Origin: Pullichristensenella sp002068815
GTDB taxonomy: Bacteria > Bacillota > Clostridia > Christensenellales > Aristaeellaceae
Length of the DNA stretch: 64,000 bases
Direction of reading: 5' to 3'
Assembly (NCBI GenBank): GCA_040772885.1
Contig: JAXGXF010000004.1
Coordinates: forward strand, 62,001-126,000
Position numbers and translations under genes: made by a program
Part shown: positions 1-7,990 of the stretch, piece after piece
Layout: the number at the start of each line of letters is the position of its first letter
How positions within the stretch are numbered: position 1 is the first letter of the stretch
The notes under the pieces: generated by a model
What the model was told of the DNA's origin: nothing
Databases searched by the model: none
Seen by the model: the letters and a program-made list of their open reading frames with translations, nothing else

Positions 1-147
1 GCGTTGCTTTCCCTTGAAATACCGCCGGTATTCCTGCGGGGAAGCGCCTTGTCTGGGACAAAAATCAGACGAAATCTGTCCATTTCGGATCGTGTCAACA
101 CACCCTGGAGACCTTGCTTGCCGGGCCCGGCGGATACGGAGGATGCG

Positions 148-888
148 ATGCGCGAGGCGGAGACGGCGGGGCGGCTGTACCGGCTGTACAGCGAGCTTCG
201 GCTGACAATCGAAAAGGGCGGCATGCGGCCCGGCGACAGGCTGAGCGCGGAGCGCGAGCTGGCGATCCGCTACGGCGTCAGCCGGATGGCCGTCAAGTGC
301 GCGCTGGGGAGGCTCGTCGACGAGGGACTCGTCTACCGCATCCACGGCAAGGGCACGTTCGTGCAAAAGACCGACGCGGACAGGCTGCAGCTCAACCTAA
401 GCTCGGCGGGGGGAATGGCGGGCATCACCGACGTCATCCGCAGCCAGGGCAGGCAATGCGAAAACCGCGTGATCGGCGCGGGGTTTCTGGAGCGGTGCGA
501 CTTCGTGCTCTCCCGGCTCCGGCTCGAGCCGGAGGAAAAGGTGTTCGCGGTCGGCAGGGTGCGCTACGGAAACGCCGAGCCGATTGCGGTCGAGTACTCG
601 TATCTCCCCTACAAGTACGTGCAGGGGATCGAGCGGCAGGATTTTTCGAAGGTCTCGCTCTACGATTATCTCGATTCGGTCGGGCGCAACGTGCGGCACG
701 GGAGTTCGCTCTTGCGCGTCGTCGCCGCGGGACAGCGGGAGGCGGAGCACCTCGGCATCCCGCCGGGTCAGGCGCTCTACGCGTTTGCGATCACCGGGCT
801 GACCAGCGGCGGCGCCGTCGTCGAGTACACGGAGAGCTATTTGCGCGCGGACCGGACGGAGCTGTTTTTCCGCCGCCGCGGGGAGTGA
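148..888 (+). CDS. GntR family regulator with UTRA effector domain (FrlR-like role)
   Basis: DNA-binding repressor expected to sense a phosphorylated sugar or fructosamine. From the ATG at 148 the 246-residue protein has a winged helix at about residues 10-75 (the stretch RPGDRLSAERELAIRYGVSR and the wing GKGTFVQ are typical of GntR) and a UTRA ligand domain over about 90-240. The reading frame stays open upstream to position 4, but GGAGGA at 138-143 sits 4 bases before the ATG at 148, and family length (about 240 residues) supports that start. It lies ahead of a kinase, SIS deglycase and epimerase operon; FrlR of Escherichia coli is also GntR-UTRA, so local control of that operon is the natural inference. 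The gene upstream is outside the window. Confidence 0.92.
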   Translation: MREAETAGRLYRLYSELRLTIEKGGMRPGDRLSAERELAIRYGVSRMAVKCALGRLVDEGLVYRIHGKGTFVQKTDADRLQLNLSSAGGMAGITDVIRSQGRQCENRVIGAGFLERCDFVLSRLRLEPEEKVFAVGRVRYGNAEPIAVEYSYLPYKYVQGIERQDFSKVSLYDYLDSVGRNVRHGSSLLRVVAAGQREAEHLGIPPGQALYAFAITGLTSGGAVVEYTESYLRADRTELFFRRRGE

Positions 889-1035
889 GGGCGCATGCGC
901 ACTTTTTCCGAAGCGTCAACACGAGGATCGCGAAAAATCATTTTTGAACGTTTACAGTCACGAAGCAACAATACAAATCAGAACGATTCTTGGCAGATTA
1001 TTCCAATTCCCGGCAAAAATTCTGAAATTTTGATA

Positions 1036-1064
1036 TTGACAGGCATATATTTCTGTGCTATACT
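1036..1064 (+). promoter_or_regulatory. Consensus sigma-A promoter of the fructosamine-type operon
   Basis: TTGACA at 1036-1041, a 17-base spacer and TATACT at 1059-1064. Transcription would start near 1071, about 540 bases before the kinase start. It is the only near-consensus promoter seen in the gap between the GntR gene and the kinase gene. Confidence 0.8.
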
Positions 1065-1070
1065 GCCGTC

Positions 1071-1614
1071 AAAAGAAAACTGCGTAGAAAAAGTGAACCG
1101 AAAGCTGAACCGAGTTGAAATAAACTGAAACATTTTGAATCGAGCTTTTGATCTTTTGAATGAACCGCCTGACGCACGCGGAAAGGCGAGAGAATACCGC
1201 CGGAGCGAGGCCGCGGAGAGGCCCGCGGGAGAAACCGAGGGCGAACCCCGACCCCTTCGAGACCGGCCGGAAGCCGGAACGGATGGGCGCGAACCGGGCG
1301 AAAAGAGCCACCGCACAGAGAAGCCGCCCCCCCGGGAAGGGCTTCGGGACGGACCAATTTCCGCTCGCCCGCCGAACATCGCTCCGGCGCGGCTCGATCC
1401 CGCCGACGCCGGCTTCTCCTCCCGGGAAAGGCCCCGACATCCGCTCGAGCACAGGCGCTCCCCGGCGACCGGCCGCCCTCCCGGGCAAGCCCAACGCCCG
1501 CCGCCGGAATCCCGGCCGCCGGACATCGCCCCGCGCAGGCGGTCCCCATACCCGTTCGACACACAGCAGAGCAAATATGCGGTTTCGCATCCAAAGGAGG
1601 CAGTTTTTGAGACC
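1071..1614 (+). promoter_or_regulatory. Long untranslated leader with a 10-base-phased TGAA array
   Basis: This stretch has no convincing gene. The first part carries TGAA at 1094, 1106, 1116, 1126, 1136, 1157 and 1161, so four consecutive intervals are 12, 10, 10 and 10 bases. The rest (about 1165-1590) is very GC-rich and has three related blocks around CCCGGG at 1331, 1421 and 1480. Frames are open on both strands here, but that is expected at this base composition; no start with a ribosome binding site and no recognisable protein was found. The 889-1035 part upstream of the promoter is AT-richer and may hold the GntR operator, which I could not identify. Confidence 0.4.
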
Positions 1615-2547
1615 ATGATGGAGTTTGACGTTCTCGCATTCGGGTTTGCCTTTGTGGAGGTGCCCAGAAAGCGGTTCGGGGTGCCGTTCACCGAGCCGGG
1701 CGAGTTTGTGGGCCCGTTCCCGAGCGCCGACACCGCGATCATGATCGACACGGCCGCGCGCCTGGGCGCCAGGTGCCGCTATATCGCGGCGTTTGGGGAC
1801 GATGCGTTCGGCGCGGTGGTCCGCAACCGGCTCGCGGGGGACGGCGTGGACCTGACCTATACAAGGACGCTCGAGGGCTATCATCCCGCCGTCGTGTTCG
1901 TGCGCTACAACGCCGACGGCTCGCGCGAGTACCTCTCGACGGGCGGCGGCAGGCGGCTGACGCCGGACCTCGCCGCCCCCGAAGCCGTCCGCAGCGCGAA
2001 GTGGGTGCACTTCTCCGGCGAGGTCATCCACGCGTGCCGCTCCGGCGAGGAGCGCGAGGCGCTGATGCGCGTGTTCGATTCGCTTTTGCCGGAGCAGAAG
2101 GTCTCGCTCGACCCGAACGACGGCTACTCTATGGAAGGCTTTGTCGAGGCGATGGCGCCGTTTGTCGCGCGCGCCGACCTGATTCTGCCGAGCGAGGGCG
2201 AGGCGAAGACGCTCGTCGGCGCCGAGAGCGACGAGGAGGCTTGCCGCCTGCTGGCCGCGAAGGGCAAGATCGTCGCGCTCAAGCGCGGGAAGCGCGGCTG
2301 CGACATCTATATCGGGGACGAGGTCACGCACATCGACGCGTTCCGCGTCGAGGAGGTCGACCCCACCGGCTGCGGCGACTCATTTTGCGCCGGGCTGATC
2401 ACGGGGCTCGTCGAGGGCATGCCGATCGAGCGCGCGGGCGTGCTGGCAAATGCCGCGGGCGCGCTGCAGGCGACGCGCATGGGCCCGATGGAGGGCTCGA
2501 TGCCCCGCGCGGTCGTCGACGCGTTCATTCGGGAAAACGGCCGGTGA
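1615..2547 (+). CDS. PfkB family sugar kinase, candidate fructosamine kinase
   Basis: Ribokinase-fold kinase transferring ATP phosphate to a sugar hydroxyl. The 310-residue protein ends in the PfkB signature DPTGCGDSF at about 249-257, where Asp255 is the expected catalytic base, and has the family's usual length. AAAGGAGG ends at 1600, which makes the spacing to the ATG at 1615 rather long (14 bases); ATG 1618 is the next in frame. It is the first gene of the operon. In frl, fra and gfr systems a PfkB kinase makes the 6-phosphate that the SIS deglycase then splits, and both SIS and epimerase partners are present here. Substrate is inference: a 2-keto-3-deoxygluconate or other sugar kinase role cannot be excluded from sequence. 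Confidence 0.9.
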   Translation: MMEFDVLAFGFAFVEVPRKRFGVPFTEPGEFVGPFPSADTAIMIDTAARLGARCRYIAAFGDDAFGAVVRNRLAGDGVDLTYTRTLEGYHPAVVFVRYNADGSREYLSTGGGRRLTPDLAAPEAVRSAKWVHFSGEVIHACRSGEEREALMRVFDSLLPEQKVSLDPNDGYSMEGFVEAMAPFVARADLILPSEGEAKTLVGAESDEEACRLLAAKGKIVALKRGKRGCDIYIGDEVTHIDAFRVEEVDPTGCGDSFCAGLITGLVEGMPIERAGVLANAAGALQATRMGPMEGSMPRAVVDAFIRENGR

Positions 2548-2586
2548 AATCAGGCCCGCGGGATTCCGGGCAGGGAGGGAGCACAT

Positions 2587-3024
2587 TTGGTCAGATTGAT
2601 GGAGCTCGTCATAAGGACGGGCGCGGATACGGAATACATAAACATCACCGAGCGCGTCGAGCGATGCGTCCGGGAGGCCGGCGTGCCAGACGGGGCCGCG
2701 TTCATCATCACCGCGCACACGACGACGGGAATCACGCTCAACGAATCGCTCGAGTGCCTGCAAAGCGACATGAAGGCGCTTCTCGCCGCGCTCGTTCCGG
2801 AAGAACGCGGCTACAGCCACGCGCGCATGCTGCACTCCTACGGCCAGTCGGCGGACAACGCGCCGTCCCACATCCGCGCGATGCTGACGAACAACCACGC
2901 CGTGCTCCCGATCCGGGGCGGCGGCCTCTGCCGCGGCGAGGCGCAGGAGATATTCCTCGCGGAGTACGACGGGCCGCAGGACAGGACGGTGTTCGTGGTC
3001 GTCATCGGGACGGACGTTTGCTGA
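2587..3024 (+). CDS. YjbQ/UPF0047 family protein, copy 1
   Basis: Small cytoplasmic enzyme of the YjbQ family; E. coli YjbQ has weak thiamine-phosphate-synthase activity, but the physiological role of the family is not settled. The 145-residue protein keeps the family's polar residues: His44 in ITAHTTTGI, the YSHARMLHSYG stretch (His78, His83), His95, Gln120 and AEYDGP near 126-130. The start is TTG at 2587: GGAGGG at 2574-2579 is 7 bases upstream, and the N-terminus then aligns residue for residue with the ATG-started second copy at 5965. The two copies share long identical runs, so they are paralogues from a duplication. Its position between kinase and permease genes says it serves the same pathway. 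Confidence 0.9.
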   Translation: MVRLMELVIRTGADTEYINITERVERCVREAGVPDGAAFIITAHTTTGITLNESLECLQSDMKALLAALVPEERGYSHARMLHSYGQSADNAPSHIRAMLTNNHAVLPIRGGGLCRGEAQEIFLAEYDGPQDRTVFVVVIGTDVC

Positions 3025-3062
3025 GAAACGGGTGCCAAAGTACGATTCAACGAGGTGTTTTG

Positions 3063-4256
3063 ATGAATTCTTCAAGCATGACCCTGGCGGATCGGGTGCG
3101 GGAGCAGCTTTCCTTCAAGCACATCGGAAAATACGCGCCGTACATGCTCCTGGCCGTTCTGACGCTCTTCTTCGGGATCGTCACCGACGGGAAGCTCTTC
3201 CGGCCGATGAATATCTCGAACATATTCGTCAACAACAGCCACCTGTTTTTCTTGAGCTGCGGCCTGTTCTTCTGCATCCTGACCGGAAACACCGACCTGT
3301 CGCTCGGCTCCCTGATCGGGCTGATCTGTGCGGTGCTCGGCTACACGCACGTGGCGCTCGGCTGGCCGATCCTCTGGTCGCTCGTCGTGTGCCTGTCGCT
3401 GGGATTCGCCGCGGGCTGCCTGCACGGCCTGATCATCACCCGGTGCAACCTGACGCCGTTCCTGGTGACGCTCGCCGCGAACTTCGTCTACCGCGGCCTG
3501 AGCGAGTTCATCCTGAAGGGCAACTCGCTGAGCCCGCTGGACGAGAGCCTGAAGGTGTTCGCCCGCCACTTCATACTCTCCGATCTGCGCATCGGCGGCG
3601 TGAACGTGTTCTGCGCGATCTTCTACCTCGTCATCTTCGCGATACTGGTCGCCGCCGAGGTCAACAGCCGCCGCACGAAGCGGCGCTACCACTCGCCGGT
3701 GCCCTCGATGGGCGGGACGCTCTTCAAGGACGCGCTGATCCTCGCGTTCCTGGGCGTGCTCGTGTACTTCTTCAATTCCTACAAGGGCGTTCCGATCATC
3801 GTCGTGGTCGTCAGCGCGTTCGTCGCGGTCTACTACTTCGTCGCAACGAAGACGACGTTCGGCCGGCATGTGTACGCGGTCGGCGGCAACGTCCAATCGG
3901 CGAGGCTGTGCGGCATACGCGTCAACAAGGTGATGTTCCTCGTCTACCTCAACAGCGCGGCGCTCGCGGCGTTTGCGGCGTTCGCGGTCTGCGGCAGGGT
4001 CAACTCCGCGATGACGAGCGCCGGCGAGGGCTACCACATGGACGCGATCTGCGCCTGCTACATCGGCGGCGCGGCGGGCAACGGCGGCAGCGGCAACCTG
4101 CTCTCGTCGATCGTCGGCGCGTTCATCATGGCGCTTCTTTTGAACGGCATGACGCTGTGCGGCCTCGGCTCCGACACGCAGAACGTCTACAAGGGGCTCG
4201 CGCTGCTGTTCGCGGTCGCGTTCGACGTATACTCCCGCTCGAAGGTCTCGGATTGA
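3063..4256 (+). CDS. Sugar ABC transporter permease, XylH/GguB type (first of two)
   Basis: Inner-membrane subunit of a sugar importer (CUT2 family, related to XylH and GguB). The 397-residue protein has about ten hydrophobic segments, the conserved N-terminal PMNISNIF stretch, the TGNTDLSLGS motif, and GRHVYAVGGN ahead of the last helices. Like XylH it carries an extra charged loop near the middle (about residues 205-215). The ATG at 3063 follows a weak GAGGTG site. The matching ATPase, a second permease and a binding protein are 2.2 kb downstream, so this permease is separated from its partners by the epimerase, amidohydrolase and YjbQ genes. It may form a heterodimer with the permease at 7987 or serve a related solute. 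Confidence 0.93.
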   Translation: MNSSSMTLADRVREQLSFKHIGKYAPYMLLAVLTLFFGIVTDGKLFRPMNISNIFVNNSHLFFLSCGLFFCILTGNTDLSLGSLIGLICAVLGYTHVALGWPILWSLVVCLSLGFAAGCLHGLIITRCNLTPFLVTLAANFVYRGLSEFILKGNSLSPLDESLKVFARHFILSDLRIGGVNVFCAIFYLVIFAILVAAEVNSRRTKRRYHSPVPSMGGTLFKDALILAFLGVLVYFFNSYKGVPIIVVVVSAFVAVYYFVATKTTFGRHVYAVGGNVQSARLCGIRVNKVMFLVYLNSAALAAFAAFAVCGRVNSAMTSAGEGYHMDAICACYIGGAAGNGGSGNLLSSIVGAFIMALLLNGMTLCGLGSDTQNVYKGLALLFAVAFDVYSRSKVSD

Positions 4257-4270
4257 GGAGGGGCGAAGCG

Positions 4271-5101
4271 ATGCTTTCCATAAGTCAGTTCGCGGCGATG
4301 AACATGATCTACAGCCGCCATTCGTTCGAGTATTTTCTGCACTCGATGGAGAGGCTCGGCATCCTAAGATTCGAGCTCTGGACCGGCTCCCCGCACCCGA
4401 ACAGCTTCTCGCCGACGCTGCGCGACGCGAAGAAGCTCAAGCAAACGCTCCGCGAGCGCGGGCTCGAGGTCGTCTGCCTGACGCCCGAGCAGTGCCTCTA
4501 CCCGCATAACATCGCCGTCCGGGACCCGGAGCTGCGCGACTTCAGCGTCAAGTATTTTCTCGACTACCTCGACATGGCGTCCGAGCTCGAGGTCGATAAG
4601 ATGCTCTGCTGCGCGGGCTGGGGCGACTGCGACGAGGACGTCGAGGAGGGCTGGAGGCGGTCGATCGACTCGCTGGGGACGCTGCTCAAGCACGCGGAGA
4701 GGGTCGGCGTGACGCTCGCGTTCGAGATACTCTGCCCGTTTGAGAGCAACCTCGTCTACGACCTGCCGACGGTCGAGCGCATGCTGCGCCAGTTTGACAG
4801 CGACCGCTTCCGGCTGTGCGTCGACACGGTGCCCATCCGCCTCTCCGGGAGCACGCTGGACGCGTTTTTCGAGGCGTTCGGCGCTCGCATCTGCCACGTG
4901 CACCTGACCGACGGCACGCCGACCGGCCACCTGCCGACGGGGCTCGGCGAGCACCCGATCGCCGAATACCTCGAGGTGCTCGATTCCCGCGGGTACGCCG
5001 GGCACGTGACGCTCGAGATCGGCAACCCCGGCTGGCTCACGAAGCCGCACGAGGCGACGCAGATATCGTTCCATACAATCGGAAATCTATTGAAGGCTTA
5101 G
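4271..5101 (+). CDS. Sugar phosphate isomerase/epimerase, FrlC-like (copy 1)
   Basis: TIM-barrel enzyme of the xylose-isomerase/AP-endonuclease-2 fold, predicted to epimerise a ketose or fructosamine. The 276-residue protein has FELWTGSPH near residue 34, CLTPEQCLYPHNI near 75, FEILCPFES near 155, HVHLTDG near 215 and TLEIG near 245; these place metal-binding Glu, Asp and His residues at the barrel mouth. The same landmarks (IEIW.G.PH, TPE..YP.N) occur in E. coli FrlC, the psicoselysine 3-epimerase. GAGGAGGGG lies just before the ATG. It is 14 bases after the permease gene. A paralogue closes the operon at 12627. Epimerase rather than isomerase activity is inferred from context. Confidence 0.9.
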   Translation: MLSISQFAAMNMIYSRHSFEYFLHSMERLGILRFELWTGSPHPNSFSPTLRDAKKLKQTLRERGLEVVCLTPEQCLYPHNIAVRDPELRDFSVKYFLDYLDMASELEVDKMLCCAGWGDCDEDVEEGWRRSIDSLGTLLKHAERVGVTLAFEILCPFESNLVYDLPTVERMLRQFDSDRFRLCVDTVPIRLSGSTLDAFFEAFGARICHVHLTDGTPTGHLPTGLGEHPIAEYLEVLDSRGYAGHVTLEIGNPGWLTKPHEATQISFHTIGNLLKA

Positions 5102-5113
5102 GAGGAAGGACCT

Positions 5114-5977
5114 ATGGTAGTTGACGCGCATTACCACCCGATGTTCGTGAAGGACCTGTGTGAGACCGAGGAGCTCTGCAAGCTCCGCAAAGACCAGCAG
5201 GCCTATTATAAGACCGGCCGCACCGAGATGGAGCGGATGATCGAGGTCTTCCGGGTCCACGGAATCGACCGCTGCATTCTGCTCCCGCACGACTATTCGA
5301 CCACGACCGGCGACTTCATCGAAAACGAGAAGGTCCGGGAGTTCGTCGACAGGAGCGGCGGGGCGTTCTGGGGCTTTGCCTCGGTCGACCCGATGCGCAG
5401 CGACGCGCCGGAAGTCGTCGAGCACGCGTTCCGCGACCTCGGGCTCTCGGGGCTCAAGCTCCACCCGGCGAAGCAGAAGTTCTTCCCGCAGGACGAGAAG
5501 ATGTTCCCGATCTACGAGCTCTGCCAGAAATACGGGAAGCCGATCACCTTCCACGCCGGCCTCTCCTGGCAGCCCAACGCGATCTGCGAGTTCGCCCGCC
5601 CGGTCCACTTCGAGCCCGTCGCCGCGACCTTCCCGAAACTTCGCATCAGCCTCGCGCACATGGGCTTCCCGTGGATCGCCGAGACCTGCGCGCTGCTGGC
5701 GAAGTACCCCAACATGTACGCCGACACGGCCGCGATGTACTTTGACTCGGCCTACGAGTTCTACAAGTACATGTTCACAAAGGCCATCGACGCGACATGG
5801 CTCGACCGCGGCATCCGCCACCAGGTGATGTTCGGCACCAACTACCCGCGCTGGCACGGAAAGCGCGCGATACACGCGCTGGAGATGCTGGGCCTTCGCG
5901 AGGAGACGGTCGAGCTGATCAAGGGGAGGAACGCCCTCGAGTTCCTGGGCGAGGAGGAAGCGACATGGTTAAGCTGA
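5114..5977 (+). CDS. Amidohydrolase family 2 protein with Asp-to-Asn change
   Basis: TIM-barrel metal-dependent hydrolase of the amidohydrolase-2 family (PF04909). The 287-residue protein shows His6 and His8 in DAHYHP, His147 in THFHAG-like TFHAG, and His182 in LAHMG, all expected metal ligands. The last strand normally reads FGxDYP or FGSDWP, with Asp as metal ligand and base; here it is FGTNYP, with Asn243. The gene has a perfect AGGAGG site and overlaps the next gene by 13 bases, so it is translationally coupled to YjbQ copy 2. In fructose-asparagine systems a separate amidase acts on the amino acid part, which makes a similar accessory role possible here, but the lost Asp leaves activity in doubt. 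Confidence 0.9.
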   Translation: MVVDAHYHPMFVKDLCETEELCKLRKDQQAYYKTGRTEMERMIEVFRVHGIDRCILLPHDYSTTTGDFIENEKVREFVDRSGGAFWGFASVDPMRSDAPEVVEHAFRDLGLSGLKLHPAKQKFFPQDEKMFPIYELCQKYGKPITFHAGLSWQPNAICEFARPVHFEPVAATFPKLRISLAHMGFPWIAETCALLAKYPNMYADTAAMYFDSAYEFYKYMFTKAIDATWLDRGIRHQVMFGTNYPRWHGKRAIHALEMLGLREETVELIKGRNALEFLGEEEATWLS

Positions 5978-6393
5978 GCGAGTTCGTCGTCAACACCGTC
6001 AAATACACGGCCTATATCAACATCACCGAGAAGGTCCGCGAAATCGTCGAGAATTCCGGCGTCCAAAACGGCGTCGCGATGATCATCACCGCCCACACGA
6101 CGACCGGCATCACCGTCAACGAGGCGCTCGAGTGCCTGCAGAGCGACATGGAGGAGATGATGCGCGAGCTGGTTCCGGAGTACAAGCCCTACAGCCACGC
6201 GCGCATGCTGCACTCCTACGGCCAGACCGCGGGAAACCCGACCGGCCACCTGCGCTCGATGCTCACGAACAACCACACGGTGCTGCCGGTGAAGGACGGA
6301 AAGCTGTACTGCGGCAAGGCGCAGGAGATCTTCCTCGCCGAGTACGACGGCCCGCAGAACAGGCGAATCTTCGTCGAGGTCATCGGCGAGTAG
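5965..6393 (+). CDS. YjbQ/UPF0047 family protein, copy 2
   Basis: Second YjbQ family protein, 142 residues. It carries the same conserved set as copy 1 (AHTTTGIT, YSHARMLHSYGQ, LTNNH, AQEIFLAEYDGPQ) and is clearly its paralogue. The ATG lies inside the end of the amidohydrolase gene; GAGGAGGAAG at 5951-5960 provides the ribosome binding site. Coupling to the amidohydrolase and the placing of both copies in one operon suggest the pair acts on an intermediate or by-product of the imported compound, or forms mixed trimers (YjbQ proteins are known as trimers). No reaction can be assigned from sequence. Confidence 0.92.
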   Translation: MVKLSEFVVNTVKYTAYINITEKVREIVENSGVQNGVAMIITAHTTTGITVNEALECLQSDMEEMMRELVPEYKPYSHARMLHSYGQTAGNPTGHLRSMLTNNHTVLPVKDGKLYCGKAQEIFLAEYDGPQNRRIFVEVIGE

Positions 6394-6448
6394 CCCCGGC
6401 CGCGAGGGAAACGGGCAGCCCCCGATCATCAGATATGAGGTGTAGCGA

Positions 6449-7990
6449 ATGGGCAGCGAGTATATCCTTGAGACCCGGAACATTGTCAAGCGGTTCGGCA
6501 GCGTCACAGCCCTGAACAACGTCAATTTCAAGGTCAAGCGCGGCGAGATACACGTGCTGTGCGGCGAAAACGGGGCCGGCAAGTCGACGCTGATGAACAT
6601 CATAAGCGGCGTGTACCCCCACGGCACGTACGAGGGCGAGTTCTTCTACGACGGGGAGGAGTGCAAATTCTTAAGCGTCGGCGACAGCGAGCTGAAGGGC
6701 ATCGCCATCATCCACCAGCACCTCGCGCTGTTCCCGCTGCTCTCCGTCGCGGAAAACATCTTCATGTGCAACGAGTTCGCCAAGCGCGGCGTCGTCAACT
6801 GGGAGGTCACGCGCCAGAAGGCGCAGGAGCTGATCGACGCGATCGGCATCAACGTGAGCCCGAACACTTTGATCAAGGACATCGGCGTCGGCAAGAAGCA
6901 GCTCGTCGAGATATGCAAGGCGATCTCGCGCGACGTGAAGCTCCTGATCCTCGACGAGCCGACCGCCGCGCTCAACGAGAAGGAGAGCGAGGACCTGCTC
7001 AACATGCTGCTCGAGTTCAAGAAGCGCGGCATCACCTCGATTTTGATCACGCACAAGCTCAACGAGATCGGAAAGGTGTGCGACAGCATCACGGTGCTGC
7101 GAGACGGCTCGACGATCGAGACGCTCAAGAAGGGCGAGGACGACATCTCGCTCGGGCACATCGTCAAGGCGATGGTCGGCCGCGAGATCACGAACCTGTA
7201 CCCGAAGCGCGAGCACCGCGTCGGCGAACTGCTGTTCGAGATTCGCGACTGGACGGTCTACCACCCGCTGCACATCGACATCGAGGTGCTGCACGGCGTG
7301 TCGATGAACGTGCGCAGGGGCGAGGTGCTGGGCATCGCCGGGCTCATGGGCGCCGGCCGGACGGAGCTCGCGATGAGCGTGTTCGGCAGGAGCTACGGCC
7401 AGAACATATCGGGTGAGCTCTACATGGGCGGCAAGAAGCTCAACATCAGGAACACCGGCGACGCGATCCGCGCGGGGCTCGCGTACGTGTCGGAGGACCG
7501 GCACGAGTACGGGCTGGTCAAGGGCATGTCCGTCAAGGACAACATCACGCTCGCGAGCCTCAAGCAGTTCATCGCGGGCGGCAAGCTCGACTCCGACAAG
7601 GAGGTCGTCGTCGCGCAGGACTACAAGAAGAAGCTCAACATCAAGTGCCGCGACGTCGATCAGAAGGTCGACGAGCTCTCCGGCGGAAACCAGCAGAAGG
7701 TCATCTTCAGCCGCTGGGTCATGGCGGGCGCGGACGTGGTGATCCTGGACGAGCCGACGCGCGGCATCGACGTGGGCTCGAAGTACGAGATCTACCAGAT
7801 CATCAACGAGCTGGCCGCGCAGGGGAAGGCCGTCATCTTCATCTCCTCGGACATGCCCGAGATCATCGGGATGTCGGACAGGGTGTACGTGCTCAACGAG
7901 GGCCGCGTGATCGCGGAGATCGGCCAGAAGGAGCTCTCGCAGGTCAGCATCATGAGCGCGATTATGGAAGGGGCGAAGAAAGAAGCATGA
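6449..7990 (+). CDS. Sugar ABC transporter ATP-binding protein (XylG/GguA type)
   Basis: Energy-coupling subunit of a CUT2 sugar importer; 513 residues, the usual length for the tandem-ATPase family. The N-terminal half has Walker A GENGAGKST at about 39-47 and Walker B LLILDEPTAAL. The C-terminal half has the degenerate GLMGAGRTEL, the signature LSGGNQQKV and a second Walker B VVILDEPTRGID, the arrangement typical of RbsA, MglA and XylG. The start ATG at 6449 is in the region GAGGTGTAGCGA. The stop overlaps the next permease start as ATGA, so the two are coupled. With the permeases at 3063 and 7987 and the binding protein at 9152 it makes one importer. Confidence 0.96.
   Translation: MGSEYILETRNIVKRFGSVTALNNVNFKVKRGEIHVLCGENGAGKSTLMNIISGVYPHGTYEGEFFYDGEECKFLSVGDSELKGIAIIHQHLALFPLLSVAENIFMCNEFAKRGVVNWEVTRQKAQELIDAIGINVSPNTLIKDIGVGKKQLVEICKAISRDVKLLILDEPTAALNEKESEDLLNMLLEFKKRGITSILITHKLNEIGKVCDSITVLRDGSTIETLKKGEDDISLGHIVKAMVGREITNLYPKREHRVGELLFEIRDWTVYHPLHIDIEVLHGVSMNVRRGEVLGIAGLMGAGRTELAMSVFGRSYGQNISGELYMGGKKLNIRNTGDAIRAGLAYVSEDRHEYGLVKGMSVKDNITLASLKQFIAGGKLDSDKEVVVAQDYKKKLNIKCRDVDQKVDELSGGNQQKVIFSRWVMAGADVVILDEPTRGIDVGSKYEIYQIINELAAQGKAVIFISSDMPEIIGMSDRVYVLNEGRVIAEIGQKELSQVSIMSAIMEGAKKEA

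Noticed and set aside
4..147. Extended N-terminus of the first GntR gene from TTG at 4
   Set aside because: The family starts close to the winged helix, and GGAGGA at 138-143 clearly serves the ATG at 148.
945..956. cre-like catabolite site TGAACGTTTACA upstream of the kinase promoter
   Set aside because: Two bases shorter than the CcpA consensus and only partly symmetrical.
1160..1618. 152-codon frame in the leader upstream of the kinase
   Set aside because: No ribosome binding site, Arg/Pro-rich shadow composition, and no recognisable domain.
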